From contig WYBP01000001.1 in NCBI GenBank assembly GCA_011525845.1, positions 1 to 64,000 of the forward strand: DNA of 64,000 bases, given 5' to 3'. Under the pieces are notes generated by a model that was not told where the DNA came from, ran no database searches, and saw only the letters and a list, made by a program, of their open reading frames with translations. Both the position numbers and the translations under genes were made by a program. This DNA comes from Gemmatimonadaceae bacterium (GTDB lineage Bacteria > Gemmatimonadota > Gemmatimonadetes > Gemmatimonadales > Gemmatimonadaceae). The first letter of the stretch is position 1. Every line of letters begins with the position of its first letter. Below are positions 31,720 through 42,000 of this stretch, piece after piece.

Positions 31720-33517
31720 GCACCATCGCCAGCGTGTCGAGCTTGCAGTACTCCAGCAGCAGCCGCGCCCACTGCGCCGCGGCCGCCGGGTCCTCACGCT
31801 CGTCGCCGTAGACCATCGCGAAGTAGGCGCGCATCGCCGCCGTGCCCTCGCTCACCACCTGCTCCTCGTCCGCGACGATCCCCGGCGGGAGTGACGCATA
31901 GGGACTCGCGTCGGCATCCCCGTCCCGGCCCATCACCTCGGCGAAGCGTCTGCGCGTGTGCGCGTCCGATCGCCAGATCGCGTCGAGCACCTGCTTGATC
32001 GAGTTGCTCCCGCCCATCCCCGGGTGGTAGTAGTGCGCCCGGCAGAGCTTCAGCATGTCGACCTGCCGCGAGTGCTCGGCGCCCGGCGGCGTCGCCGTGA
32101 TCCGGAGCCAGTTCGCGAGCTCCTGGTCGCCGCTGCCGAGCGCCGCGAGATCGTCCGCCACGCTGCGGAGCACCGACTTCTCGAAGGGTGACCAGACGAG
32201 GATCGTGCCGCGGTCCCCGATCGATTCGCGCAGCGAGCGCGCGAAGCGTTCGTTCGGCCAGCTCGCGTCGCGGTCGAGGAACTCCCGGTGCCGGAGCGCG
32301 GCGCCCGGGGTCTCCAGGGTGTGGCAGCTCCACTGGAAGGCGAGCTGTCCGTAGGGCGCCATCCCCCGGTGATGTGGCACCGCGATCCGCGCCGCCTCGA
32401 AGTCGATGAAGTGCAGCGGGTACTCCACCCCCTGGATCGCACGCGCGAGCGGTGGGTCCACCCATTCCTCGTTCCGCTGGGTCTGCACCACCTGGATCCG
32501 CTGGCGCGCGGCATACGTGCCGGTCCGCCCGACGAAGTGCTCCTCGCGCACGTCGAGGATCGAGTCGACGCCGGCCGCGAGCAGCTGGTCCCGGAACTCC
32601 CGCCCCTGGTAGAGGTCCAGCACGTGCGGCTCGACGCGTCCGCGTGCGCCCCAGCACTCGAGGAACCCATTGCGCGGCTCGCCGGGGTCCACGCGGAACT
32701 CGCAGCCGCGACAGTGCCCGCCGACGGGCACCGCGATGCGCACCGGCACGGGGTGCAACGACGCCACGAACGTCGCGGCCGCCGCCCGCACCTCGGGCTC
32801 GAGCTCCGCCACCTCGGCACTCACGTCAATGCCGATGGTGAGCGGGTCGCGCCGTGCGAGCTCCGCGTCGCCGACGAACTCCGCGGCGCGCAGCCTGCCA
32901 TCCTCCCGCCGCACGATGCGGAACCAGGAGGGCATCCCGTCATGCGCGGCGACCTTCCCCTTGTCCATGAGGATCAGGTGCGGACGCACCGGCACCCCGG
33001 GAAAGAGGTCCGTCAGCAGTGCCGCCTGGAAGGTGACGTCCTCGAGGTACTCCCTCCACTCGCCGGCGATCCCGTGCGGACGGCGCAGGCTGCGGAACGG
33101 ACTCCCGGTCTTGTCCAGCCGTTTCGCGGCGTCCTCCGGATCGAGGCTCGACGACTTCACCTCGTAGAGGTCGAGCCCGAGCGCCGACTTCCGCAGGATG
33201 TCCAAGCGCGCGAGGCGCCCATCGCCGAGGAGCGTGGCCTCGAAGAGCGTGACCTCGTCCCGCTCGCGCAGCAGGCGCATCGTCTCCGCCGCGTTCGCCT
33301 GCGCGTCGCGCCCATACTCCAGCGTGATCCCCTCGGGGAAGAGCTGCTTGGCGAGCACCTCCACCATGTAGCCGCCCTCGGCGAGCCAGGCGAGGTAGGG
33401 GTCCTCCGCGACGTTGTCGGGGTAGCCCAGCTCGCGATAGTACAGCTTCGAAGCACAGGTGCGCGCGAGCTTGAAGTCGGACTTGGAGAGCGTGTGGGCG
33501 CGGGCGGGGGTGGGCAT
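31682..33517 (-). CDS. DUF2779 protein: Fe-S RecB-like nuclease fused to DEDD-like exonuclease
   Basis: Protein of 611 residues from the ATG at 33517. N-terminal half: LSKSDFKLARTC (Cys21), nuclease motif Asp106 (RLDIL), Glu119-Val-Lys121 (YEVKSSS) and Gln164 (TFQAALL), then Cys269-x2-Cys272 and Cys288. That is the Cas4/AddB layout of a PD-(D/E)xK nuclease with a four-cysteine 4Fe-4S clasp. C-terminal half (DUF2779): HFIDFEA gives the first Asp-Glu pair of an RNase-H-fold exonuclease, ILVWSPFEKSVL the second region, and YCKLDTLAM a Tyr...Asp motif near the end. Two nuclease centres in one chain are predicted; substrate and process unknown. TATTCC ends six bases before the ATG and there is no Shine-Dalgarno, so the mRNA may be leaderless. 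Confidence 0.85.
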   Translation of the reverse strand: MPTPARAHTLSKSDFKLARTCASKLYYRELGYPDNVAEDPYLAWLAEGGYMVEVLAKQLFPEGITLEYGRDAQANAAETMRLLRERDEVTLFEATLLGDGRLARLDILRKSALGLDLYEVKSSSLDPEDAAKRLDKTGSPFRSLRRPHGIAGEWREYLEDVTFQAALLTDLFPGVPVRPHLILMDKGKVAAHDGMPSWFRIVRREDGRLRAAEFVGDAELARRDPLTIGIDVSAEVAELEPEVRAAAATFVASLHPVPVRIAVPVGGHCRGCEFRVDPGEPRNGFLECWGARGRVEPHVLDLYQGREFRDQLLAAGVDSILDVREEHFVGRTGTYAARQRIQVVQTQRNEEWVDPPLARAIQGVEYPLHFIDFEAARIAVPHHRGMAPYGQLAFQWSCHTLETPGAALRHREFLDRDASWPNERFARSLRESIGDRGTILVWSPFEKSVLRSVADDLAALGSGDQELANWLRITATPPGAEHSRQVDMLKLCRAHYYHPGMGGSNSIKQVLDAIWRSDAHTRRRFAEVMGRDGDADASPYASLPPGIVADEEQVVSEGTAAMRAYFAMVYGDEREDPAAAAQWARLLLEYCKLDTLAMVLIWEHWERVVPR

Positions 33518-33523
33518 CAGCGG

Positions 33524-33529
33524 GGAATA
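33524..33529 (-). promoter_or_regulatory. -10-like TATTCC, six bases before DUF2779 ATG
   Basis: Transcription from this hexamer would begin at or next to the ATG, giving a leaderless message. No ribosome site is visible upstream of the ATG. Confidence 0.4.
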
Positions 33530-33615
33530 TCGTGCGCGGTCACCTCTTGCGCAGCGCGGCCGAGGTCCCGTACTCTCGCGGTTCGTCTCGCCTCCCTCCT
33601 CCGACACCGGGACCG

Positions 33616-34269
33616 ATGCCCCTCCCCCCCGCCCTCCGAAGCTCCGCCCTCATCCTGCTCGCGTCGCTCCTCATGACCGCGACCGCGTCCGCACAGGTGG
33701 AGGGGGAACGCCGGTCCGCCTTCTCCCTCCTCCTCGGCGGCGGCTACGCGACGCTCTTCGGCAGCGCCAGCGAGGGCGGCGTCTTCGGCCTCACCGCCGG
33801 CGTCGCGCACGAGCGCCCCATCCGCGAGGGCCTGGCGTGGCGGACGGAGCTGCTCTTCGAGAGCGGCGGCACGGACCTCGGCCGCACGGGCACCTTCTCG
33901 CTTCCCACGACGATCAGCCAGACGCACGCGGGCCTGAGCGGGCAGTTGCGATGGGCGCGCGAGCGTGGCCGCTACCTCGGCGCGGGCGCGACCCTCCTCT
34001 TCTCCACCACCTGCGACGTGGACACCGAGGGCGGCCCCGGCTTCCTCGGCGGCGAGACGGTCGCCTGCGAGGAGTTCACCGACATCTCGTTCGAGGAGAA
34101 GTCACCGACGGTGGGCCTCCTCCTCGCCGCCGGCGTGCAGCGCACGCGCCTGGGACTCGAGATGCGGTTCGAGCAGGGACTCAACGCCTCGGTCGGGTCG
34201 TCGAGCGGGCCGCTCACGCCGCGGCGCTTCTCCGTGCTCCTCAACTACCGCCTGCGCGCGCGACGCTGA
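33616..34269 (+). CDS. Outer-membrane beta-barrel protein
   Basis: Protein of 217 residues. The ATG at 33616 opens a signal peptide (RSSALILLASLLMTATASAQ). The mature chain has alternating beta strands: FSLLLGGGYATLFG, GVFGLTAGVAHERP, LAWRTELLFESGG, LSGQLRWARERGRYLGAGATLLF, VGLLLAAGVQRTRLGLEMRFEQGL and a final FSVLLNYRLRARR. This is the usual small porin-like or OmpA-barrel look. Two Cys (in the loops TTCDVD and TVACEE) may form a loop disulfide. Function unknown. Its stop is one base from the stop of the convergent MATE gene. Confidence 0.75.
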   Translation: MPLPPALRSSALILLASLLMTATASAQVEGERRSAFSLLLGGGYATLFGSASEGGVFGLTAGVAHERPIREGLAWRTELLFESGGTDLGRTGTFSLPTTISQTHAGLSGQLRWARERGRYLGAGATLLFSTTCDVDTEGGPGFLGGETVACEEFTDISFEEKSPTVGLLLAAGVQRTRLGLEMRFEQGLNASVGSSSGPLTPRRFSVLLNYRLRARR

Positions 34270-34270
34270 C

Positions 34271-35692
34271 TCAGGCCGGCGCCGCCGACCGCTCGACCTT
34301 GATCTCCCGCCACTTGCCCGCCTTGAAGCGCCGCACGCTCAGCGTCGCGCGCATCATGTGCCCGAGCAGGATCGCCAGCCAGACGTCGGACGCCACCAGC
34401 GGACGCGTCAGCTGGAGGACCGTGAGCATTCCGAGCGGGATCACCAGCTGCGAGACCAGCGAGATGTAGAGCGGCCCCTTCGTGTCGCCGGTGCCGGTGA
34501 GGCCGCCGGTGTAGGTGAGCGCCACGGTGATGAAGAGTCCGGAGAGGCTCAGCCAGCGCAGCAGCTCGGTGCCCAGTCCGAGCACGATCGGTTCGGTCAT
34601 CCCGAACAGGCCGAGCAGCACGCTCGGGATCGTGAGGAAGAGCAGCCCGATGGTGACGGCGATCCCGAGCCCGAGCCGCGACGCGATCCGCACGGCGTGC
34701 TCGGTGCGCTCCGGCTTCCCGGCGCCGAGGTTCTGGCCCGCCACCGCCGCCGCCGCACCCATGAGCCCGACGCTGGTCCAGGTGATGAACGAGAAGAGCT
34801 CCGAGTAGCCGACCGCGTACGCCGCCTGCGCCTCGGCGCTGTGCTCGAGCGACCCGATGAAGCGCAGGAGGAAGACGCCGCCGACGTTCATCGCGATCCC
34901 CTGCAGCCCCGCCGGAAGGCCGAAGCGGAAGAGCTGCCTGATGATCGTCCAGTCCCACCGCTTGTCCATGCCGCGCGGCCAGTGGATCACCAGGTGGCCA
35001 CTCAGCAGCCGCGTGATCGCGTAGCCGCTCACCAGCACGCCGGAGATCACGGTGCCGAGCGCGGCCCCCATGACGCCGAACGCGGGGATCGGCCCCAGGC
35101 CGCGGATGAAGATCACGTTCAGCGTGACGTTCAGGACGGTCATCGCGATGCCGAGCCGCAGCCCGGTCTGCGCGTCACCGGCCGCCCGCAGCGCGCCGCC
35201 GAGCATGAAGAAGAGCATCATCCCGAACCCGCCGAGGAACATCGTGCGCAGGTACGGCAGCGCCTCCGCCTGCACCTCGGCCGTGGCGTTCACGAGCGCG
35301 AGCAGCTTCGGCGAGAGGAACCAGCCGACCGGCGCCAGCACCAGGATCGAGAGCGCGACCGACGCGAGGAACGCCTGGTACACGGTCCGGTTGACCGCGT
35401 CGGGATCGTCCGCGCCGGCGAAGCGCGCCACGAGGACGCCCATCCCCGTGTAGATCGACATCACGAACACGATCACGACGAGGAAGATCTGGAACGAGAC
35501 GCCGACCGCGGCGTTCCCCGTGAACCCCACGTAGTGCCCGACCATCGCGTGGTCCACGATCCCCTGCAGGCCCCCGATGACGTTCTGGAGCACGGTCGGC
35601 CAGGCGATCTTCCAGACCGCGCCGAGGATCGGCCCCTCGACGATCGAGCGGTCGAAGGGCTTGCCTTTGCGCGGTGCGGCGGTGGTGCCCAT
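34271..35692 (-). CDS. MATE-family multidrug/toxin efflux transporter
   Basis: Protein of 473 residues from the ATG at 35692. Twelve predicted helices; the repeated MATE halves are seen in PTVLQNVIGGLQGIVDHAMVG and FGLPAGLQGIAMNVGGVFLL, and the second half carries GLMGAAAAVAGQNLGAGKPE, the family signature. It exports organic cations with Na+ or H+ exchange. The ATG lies five bases after the stop of the PLP decarboxylase, so the two are co-transcribed; export of an amine made by the decarboxylase is a reasonable inference. Confidence 0.92.
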   Translation of the reverse strand: MGTTAAPRKGKPFDRSIVEGPILGAVWKIAWPTVLQNVIGGLQGIVDHAMVGHYVGFTGNAAVGVSFQIFLVVIVFVMSIYTGMGVLVARFAGADDPDAVNRTVYQAFLASVALSILVLAPVGWFLSPKLLALVNATAEVQAEALPYLRTMFLGGFGMMLFFMLGGALRAAGDAQTGLRLGIAMTVLNVTLNVIFIRGLGPIPAFGVMGAALGTVISGVLVSGYAITRLLSGHLVIHWPRGMDKRWDWTIIRQLFRFGLPAGLQGIAMNVGGVFLLRFIGSLEHSAEAQAAYAVGYSELFSFITWTSVGLMGAAAAVAGQNLGAGKPERTEHAVRIASRLGLGIAVTIGLLFLTIPSVLLGLFGMTEPIVLGLGTELLRWLSLSGLFITVALTYTGGLTGTGDTKGPLYISLVSQLVIPLGMLTVLQLTRPLVASDVWLAILLGHMMRATLSVRRFKAGKWREIKVERSAAPA

Positions 35693-35697
35693 GGGCG

Positions 35698-37197
35698 CTA
35701 CGTCTCGCCGTCGGTGCGGGGATCCGCGAGCACACCTTCCCGGGGTCCGCGTGACGCATACTCGGCGAGGATCGCGGCGGACTCCTCCGCGAGGTGCTGG
35801 ACGCAGGTCTCGACGATCGAGCGCCGGCTGCGGAAGCTGAGGATGCACACCCGCCCGAGGTACCGGCCCTCGACCATCGCACCGGTGAGCATCACCTTGC
35901 CGCGGGAGGTCACGCGCTCCATCAGTGCCCGCGCGGCCGCGTTCCGCGCGTCCTGCGATTCCAGGCCCGGCCCCTCGAGGTGGAAGGCGAAGAGCGAGAG
36001 CTGCGGCCAGGCGTCCATCACGATCCCGGGGATCCGGGACACCTGCTCGGCCGCCCACACCGCGAGTTCGCGCTTCTCCGCGACCGCCGCCCGGTACTTC
36101 GCGGCGCCGAAGAGCTTCACAGCCATCCAGACGCGGAGCCCGGGGAATCCGCGCGAGAGCTCCGGCCCGTACTGCGCCGGGTCGTAGAACTCATCCTGGT
36201 TCTCCGGCAGGTATCCCGCCGTGGATGAATGCACCGCATGCAGCGCACGGCCGTCCCGGACGAGCAGCGCGCCCGTGCCATACGGGAGGAACATCCCCTT
36301 GTGCGGGTCGAGCGTCAGCGAGTCGGCGCGCGGGAGCCCGGCGAGCAGCGGCCGGAGTTCGGGCACCATGTGGAAGAATGCGCCGTACGCGCCATCCACG
36401 TGGTGCCAGAGCGACTCGCGCGCGGCGAGGTCCGCCACGGCGCCAAGGTCGTCCACCGCGCCGGTGTTCGTCGTGCCGGCGGATGACGCGACGAGGAAGG
36501 GGCGCAGCCCCGCGGCGCGGTCCTCCGCGACCGCCGCCGCGAGCGCATCGATGCGCATCCGGTACTCGGCGTCCACCGGGATCGAGCGCACGCGGTCCGC
36601 CGCGATGCCCGCGAGCTTGGCCGCCTTCACGATGCAGTGGTGGGCCTGCGTCGAGACGTAGAGCGTGCCCGGGCGGATGTCGGTGCCGAGGTGACGCTCG
36701 CGCGCACAGACGATGGCGTTGAACATCGCCATCGAGCCGCCGGTGGTGAGCAGGCCGCGCGTCGTCTCCGGGAACTGCATCCAGTCGCGCAGCCAGTCGA
36801 GCACGTTCGACTCGAGCTGCACGAGTGCGGGGGCGCCCACCCAGACGCCGGTGTAGCGGTTGGCGGTGTCCGCGATGAAGTCCGCGAGTGCGGCCGGATA
36901 GACCCCGCCGCCGGGGATGAACGCGAGGTATCCGGGCCCCGTGGTGGTGAACGAGCGCGGCACGAGGTCATCGAACAGATGGTCGAGCAGCGGCTCGAGG
37001 TCGGTGCCCTGCTCCGGCGCCGGCTCGCGCAGCGACCGGCAGAGCGCGGCGACGTCCATGTCGCCGCGGATCGGCGCCTCCGCGATCCCCGCCAGGTGGT
37101 CGACCGCGCGCGCGACCACGCGCTCGCCCATCGCCCGCATCGTCGCGGGCGACAGGTCGAGGTCGGCGGGATCCTCGGGCGGGCCTACTGCACGCAC
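35698..37197 (-). CDS. PLP-dependent group II amino acid decarboxylase
   Basis: Protein of 499 residues of the aromatic-L-amino-acid/glutamate decarboxylase family. Visible marks: GYLAFIPGGGVYPAALADF, GLLTTGGSMAMFNAI, STQAHHCIVKAAKLAG (His stacking on the cofactor), HVDGAYGAF (Asp binding the pyridine N) and LDPHKGMFLPYG with the Schiff-base Lys. The active-site Tyr loop is not obvious; VHSSTAGYLPENQDEF may replace it. Product is an amine; substrate cannot be told. GTG start at 37197, overlapping the M28 peptidase end by 13 bases; MATE follows after five bases. Confidence 0.9.
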   Translation of the reverse strand: MRAVGPPEDPADLDLSPATMRAMGERVVARAVDHLAGIAEAPIRGDMDVAALCRSLREPAPEQGTDLEPLLDHLFDDLVPRSFTTTGPGYLAFIPGGGVYPAALADFIADTANRYTGVWVGAPALVQLESNVLDWLRDWMQFPETTRGLLTTGGSMAMFNAIVCARERHLGTDIRPGTLYVSTQAHHCIVKAAKLAGIAADRVRSIPVDAEYRMRIDALAAAVAEDRAAGLRPFLVASSAGTTNTGAVDDLGAVADLAARESLWHHVDGAYGAFFHMVPELRPLLAGLPRADSLTLDPHKGMFLPYGTGALLVRDGRALHAVHSSTAGYLPENQDEFYDPAQYGPELSRGFPGLRVWMAVKLFGAAKYRAAVAEKRELAVWAAEQVSRIPGIVMDAWPQLSLFAFHLEGPGLESQDARNAAARALMERVTSRGKVMLTGAMVEGRYLGRVCILSFRSRRSIVETCVQHLAEESAAILAEYASRGPREGVLADPRTDGET

Positions 37198-38915
37198 GCG
37201 CCGCGCGGGTCGGGCTTCGGCTTGTCCACCACGATGCGGTGGTCGAGGTTGCCGACGCGCTTCGCGGTCTCGTAGACGAGCCGGCCGATCTGCGCCATGT
37301 GCGCGTAATCGATGTACTGCGGCTCGTCGGTCACCTGGTGGTAGTCGGCGTGCCCGCCGGTGGTCATGAACACCACCGGGATCCCGTGGCGCGCGTACAT
37401 GTAATGGTCGGAGCGGCAGTAGATGTTCTGCGGGTGCCCGTTCGCGTCGATCGCGTAGTCGAAGTTGAACTTGAGCTTCCTGTCCCTGTTCACGCTCTCG
37501 ACGAGGTCCCCGAGCTCCGTGGAGAGCCGGCGCGAACCCACGAGCTGCAGGTAGCCGGGCCCGCCCTTCAGCAGGCCGCCATCCATCGCGCTCCCGGTCA
37601 CGTCGTTCGCTCCGCCCCGGCCCACCATGTCCATGTTGAGCTGGGCGACGATCGACTCCCGCGGCACCGTCGGGTGCTCCGTGAAGTGGTCCGCGCCCCA
37701 GAGGCCGGCCTCCTCCCCGGCATGCCAGATGAAGATGATCGAGCGCTTCGGGCGGTCCGCCGGCTTGAGCGCCGCGAATGCCTCCGCGATCTCCAGCACC
37801 GCGACCGAGCCGGAGCCGTCATCGTCCGCGCCGTTGTAGATCGAGTCGAGGCGCGGTGCCCCCTTCTTGCGCGCCGCGTCGATCAGGGCGCGCACCTTCG
37901 CCACCTGTTCCGGCGTCGCCTGGGTCGGCGCGTTGTCCGCACCCTGCGGGCGCACCACGGCCATGAACGCCTTCACCGAGTCGTGGTCCATTGGGCGGTT
38001 GTTGAACCCGACGTGGTCGTTGTGGGCCCCGATGGCGACGTACTCGTTCCTGAGCACCGGGTCCGAGCCCTCGAGGATCGCGACCACGTTGCGCCCGAGC
38101 GGGCGGGGGGTGTCGACGAACTTCGCGTTCGTCGTGAACCTCTTCCCGGTCATCCCCTTGGTCGCGTTCGCCACCGGCGTGCCGAGCATCGCCTCGGCCA
38201 CCTTCGCGGTGATCGTGAGCGTCACCGGCGCCTCCGTGGACCGGAGGAAGGTCACGTTCGTCGGGCTCATCGCGAGCCGGACCGTGTTCGGCGGGAGCGC
38301 GTCACCGCCGATCGAGACCACCGTGGCGCCCTGCAGCGAGGCCTGGTACGCGCGGAACCCCGCCGAGCTCACGAAGGCCTGCTGGTCGAACCCGGGGCCG
38401 AAGCTGGCGGCGCGCATCAGCACCACCTTCCCCCGCACCTTGGCGTTGTCGAGCAGGTTCATCGTGTCGAGCGCCTGGCCGCCGAACACGACCTCGGCGT
38501 CCGTGAACTGCAGCGGCTTGCCGCTCGAGCGGGCCACCCAGTCCGTGCCGGCCCCGAATCCGCGGCCGTCCACCACGAGCGTCGACGCCGGGTCGAGCGC
38601 GCGCACCACCAGCGGTAGCTGCTGGAAGTACGTGCCCGCGTCGCCGGCCGGCTTGAGTCCCATCCGGCGCACTTCGCGCTCGATGTAGGCGGTGCCCTTG
38701 TTGTTGTACTCGGTCCCCACCTGCCGCCCCATCATCGAGTCGTCCGCGAAGACGTAGAGGCGGGTCATCAGGTCCTCGGCCGAGATCGCCGCCTTCGTGG
38801 GCGGGCCGACGTACTTGAGCGGCAACTCCTTCTTGCCCTGTGCGGGGAGCGTGAGTGCGAACCCGGCGGTGAGGAGCAGCGCGCGCCGGAGCGAGGCCAG
38901 CAGGTGAACGGTCAT
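37185..38915 (-). CDS. Secreted M28-family metallopeptidase with PA domain
   Basis: Protein of 576 residues. The ATG at 38915 opens a signal peptide (LLASLRRALLLTAGFALTLPAQG). Zinc ligands of the M28 family: GAHNDHVG (His), GADDDGSGS (bridging Asp), GEEAGLWGADHF (catalytic Glu-Glu), NMDMVG (Asp) and ADYHQVTDEP (His). Between the N-terminal region and the catalytic part is a PA-like insert (KVRGKVVLMRAASFGPGFD). It should release amino acids from peptides in the periplasm. First gene of the operon with decarboxylase and MATE; TATCCT at 38999-38994 is a possible -10. Confidence 0.92.
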   Translation of the reverse strand: MTVHLLASLRRALLLTAGFALTLPAQGKKELPLKYVGPPTKAAISAEDLMTRLYVFADDSMMGRQVGTEYNNKGTAYIEREVRRMGLKPAGDAGTYFQQLPLVVRALDPASTLVVDGRGFGAGTDWVARSSGKPLQFTDAEVVFGGQALDTMNLLDNAKVRGKVVLMRAASFGPGFDQQAFVSSAGFRAYQASLQGATVVSIGGDALPPNTVRLAMSPTNVTFLRSTEAPVTLTITAKVAEAMLGTPVANATKGMTGKRFTTNAKFVDTPRPLGRNVVAILEGSDPVLRNEYVAIGAHNDHVGFNNRPMDHDSVKAFMAVVRPQGADNAPTQATPEQVAKVRALIDAARKKGAPRLDSIYNGADDDGSGSVAVLEIAEAFAALKPADRPKRSIIFIWHAGEEAGLWGADHFTEHPTVPRESIVAQLNMDMVGRGGANDVTGSAMDGGLLKGGPGYLQLVGSRRLSTELGDLVESVNRDRKLKFNFDYAIDANGHPQNIYCRSDHYMYARHGIPVVFMTTGGHADYHQVTDEPQYIDYAHMAQIGRLVYETAKRVGNLDHRIVVDKPKPDPRGACVQ

Positions 38916-38993
38916 GGGCGATGGGAGCGTTGGGGACGTGGTCGGTACGGCGCGCAGGAGGCGCCGGCGCGCACTACGGGCGCGGCACCCAAT

Positions 38994-39046
38994 AGGATAC
39001 ATCGCGCCGCGCTCATCTGGTGGCTCCCCCCCTGCTGTCCTAAGTT
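38994..39046. promoter_or_regulatory. Divergent promoter region between M28 operon and kinase
   Basis: TATCCT on the minus strand (38999-38994) lies 78 bases before the M28 ATG. TAAGTT on the plus strand (39041-39046) lies 26 bases before the kinase TTG. Both fit the TANNNT -10 pattern seen elsewhere in the window; -35 boxes are not clear. Confidence 0.35.
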
Positions 39047-39072
39047 CGGGGACCCTCACCCCGAGCCACTAT

Positions 39073-42000
39073 TTGACCCCACCCCTCCGCGACCTGCTCC
39101 AGACGGCCCTCGGCACCGGGTTCCGGCTGGAACGCGAGCTGGGAGGCGGTGGGATGTCGCGCGTCTTCGTCGCCCGGGACCTCGCGCTCGATCGCGACGT
39201 CGTGGTGAAGGTGCTCTCCGCGGAATCCACGGCCGGCGTGAGCGCCGACCGGTTCCGCCGGGAGATCCAGCTCATCGCCAAGCTCCAGCACCCGCACGTG
39301 GTGCCGATCATCTCGGCGGGTGCCGCCGACGGCGTCCTCTTCTACGTGATGCCGTTCATGGGCGGCGAGACCATGCGCGCGCGGCTCACGCGCGAGGGGC
39401 CCCTCCCCATCGCCGACGCGGCGCGCATCCTGCGCGAGGTACTCGACGCACTCGCCTTCGCGCACCGGCACGGCGTGATCCACCGCGACATCAAGCCGGA
39501 GAACGTGCTGCTCGAGGCCGGGCACGCGGTGATGGCCGACTTCGGCATCGCCAAGGCGCTCCGCGAGTCGGGCACCATGACCTCGGCCGGGGTCTCGCTC
39601 GGAACGCCGGCCTACATGGCGCCGGAGCAGGCGACCGCCGACCCCACGGCCGACCATCGCGCCGACCTCTACGCGGTGGGCGTGCTCGCGTACGAGTTCC
39701 TCGTGGGCGCCCCCCCGTTCACGGGGAGCGCGCAGCAGATGATCGTCGGGCACCTCACGACGCCGGCGCCCTCGCTCAGGTCGCTGCGCAGCGACGTCCC
39801 CGAAGCGCTCGCCGACCTGGTGGCGCGCGCACTCGAGAAGGACCCCGCCGCGCGTCCGCAGAGCGCGCAGGAGATGCTCGCGGCGCTCGACACGGCGGTG
39901 ACGCCGAGCGCGACGACGCCGCCGGCCGCTCCGGCCCCGGGTGCCACCGGCGTCGGATCCTCCGCCGGCCACGCCGCCGGTGGCAGTCCCGCCCGGAGTC
40001 GCACGCGCACGGTACTGCTCTCGCTCGCCGGTGCCGCCGCCGTGCTCACCGTCGCGACCATCGGCATCTCGCGCGCGCGTGCCGCGGCGCCCGCGGTGGT
40101 GGATGGCGCCGAGCTCATCGCCGTGATGCCGCTGAGCGCGGTCTCCGACACCTCGCTCTCGCGCCTCGGAACGGACCTGGTCGTCACGCTCAGCACCAAC
40201 TTCGACGGCGTCGGCAACCTGCGCACGGTGGACGCGGTGACGCTCCTCATGCGCGCACGGAAGCTCTCGTCACCGCTCCCGCTCGCCGAGGCGCAGGCGC
40301 TCGCGGCCGAACTCGGGGCGAGGAGCGTGCTCACCGGCACGCTCATCTCGGAGGGGGACCGTGTGCGCGCCACGGTGGTGCTCCACCGCGTCGGCGCGGA
40401 CTCGGCGCTGGCCAAGGCCACGGCGCTCGCCGCGCCGCGCGACATCGGATTACTCACGGACTCGCTCACCTGGGCCGTGCTTCGGCAGGTCTGGCGCCGG
40501 GGGGCGGCGCCCTCGCCCGTGCTCGCCGGGCTCACCACGCCCTCCTTCGACGCGCTCCGCGCCTTCCTCGACGGCGAGCGGCACTTCCAGCGCCTGCAGA
40601 TCCTTCCTGCGATGGCGGCCTACCGAACCGCCATCGACCGCGACTCGAACTTCGTGCAGGCGCTGCTCCGGTACGACTACGTGCGGGCCTGGAGCCTGCT
40701 CCCGCAGGACCCGGCGAATCACGCGCGGCTGCTGGCGCTCAAGGACCGGCTGCCGGAGCGCGAACGGCTCTGGCTGGAGACGAGAGAGCGCGCGCTGCCG
40801 GTGCCGGAGAAGATCGAACTCTGGAAGTCGCTCGCGGCGCGCTTCTCGGACTATCCCCCGGTCCTGATGTCCGCGGCGGATCTGATCATCCATTCGGGGC
40901 CGCTCTACGGCGTGCCCATCACGGACGCCCAGCCGCTGCTCGAACGGCTCGACGACCTCGTGCCCGACCACGCCGACACCAAGTTCCATCTTGCGATGGT
41001 CGCGTCACAGACGGCGCCCCCCGAAGCGCAGGCGGAGCGCCTCGAGGTCGCCGGCGCCGCCGCGGGTCCGCCGTGGGGATCGACACTCGCCTTCGAGGGC
41101 CGGGTGCTCCGGGCGCTGCAGCGCGACGGACGGCCGCCGCCCGCCTCGGAGGGTGTCGCCGCTGGTCGCGAGTTCGCGACGATCATCGCCGGCGACCCCG
41201 AGATGGTCTCGATGATCGGGTTCTCGATGACCATGGCGATCCCGGCGGCCTATCGCCTCGAAGTGCTGGAGGAGCAGCGACGGATGGGCCTCTATGCCGG
41301 CGAGGTCCTGACCGGCACCTCGTTCGGCGAAGGCGTCCTGCGCGTCTCGATGGGCGACTGGGCGGGAGGGCTGGCGGCGATCCGCCGCGCGGAGGGTCTT
41401 CCCCTGTCGATCACCGTGCGCGCATCCGGCTCGCGACTCGCCGCCCTGGGTGCCTGGCTCGGCGCCGTCGCGCCCGAGACGGCCGATAGCGCGCTGCAGC
41501 GCGTGCGTGCCTTGCCGGGCGCGTCTGACGGTCTGGCGGACCGGGCGGAGCAGATCTGGATCGACGGACTGTTGGGTGTGCTGCTCGACCAGCCCGACCG
41601 AACGCGATCGGCTCTCGCGACGCTGCGCGGGGACACCTCGCAGGTCCTGCGCAACGTCGCGCGTTCGCTCGAGGTCGTGCGGCTGGACCGCGCCGGCGTC
41701 GCCGCTGCCGCCGACAGCGCGATGGCCGTCAGCGACGACCTCATGCGGCAGGGCGGGTTCCTGACGAGCGTGGAGGTCGTGAACCGCCTGATCGCCGCGC
41801 GTGCGCTCGTACGGCGCGGCGAGCCGGAGCGTGCCGAGCGCTACCTGCGCTACAGCGATGCCGGCGCGAACACCCCGCGGAGCGCCTCGACGATCGCCGG
41901 GATCGGCATCTTGAGCTCGTACGAGCGCGGCGTCGCACTCGACGAGGCAGGCCGCGGCGACGCGGCGGCCTTCCAGCTCCGCAAGTTCGTGACGAACTAC

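Noticed and set aside
34245-36058. Alternative minus-strand frames over the MATE gene
   Set aside because: Arg/Ala/Gly-rich shadow frames; the MATE frame has twelve hydrophobic helices and family motifs.
38914-39072. ATG at 38914 as start of the large kinase
   Set aside because: It would add 53 Arg-rich residues and read through the divergent promoter region; the TTG at 39073 gives the normal kinase beginning.
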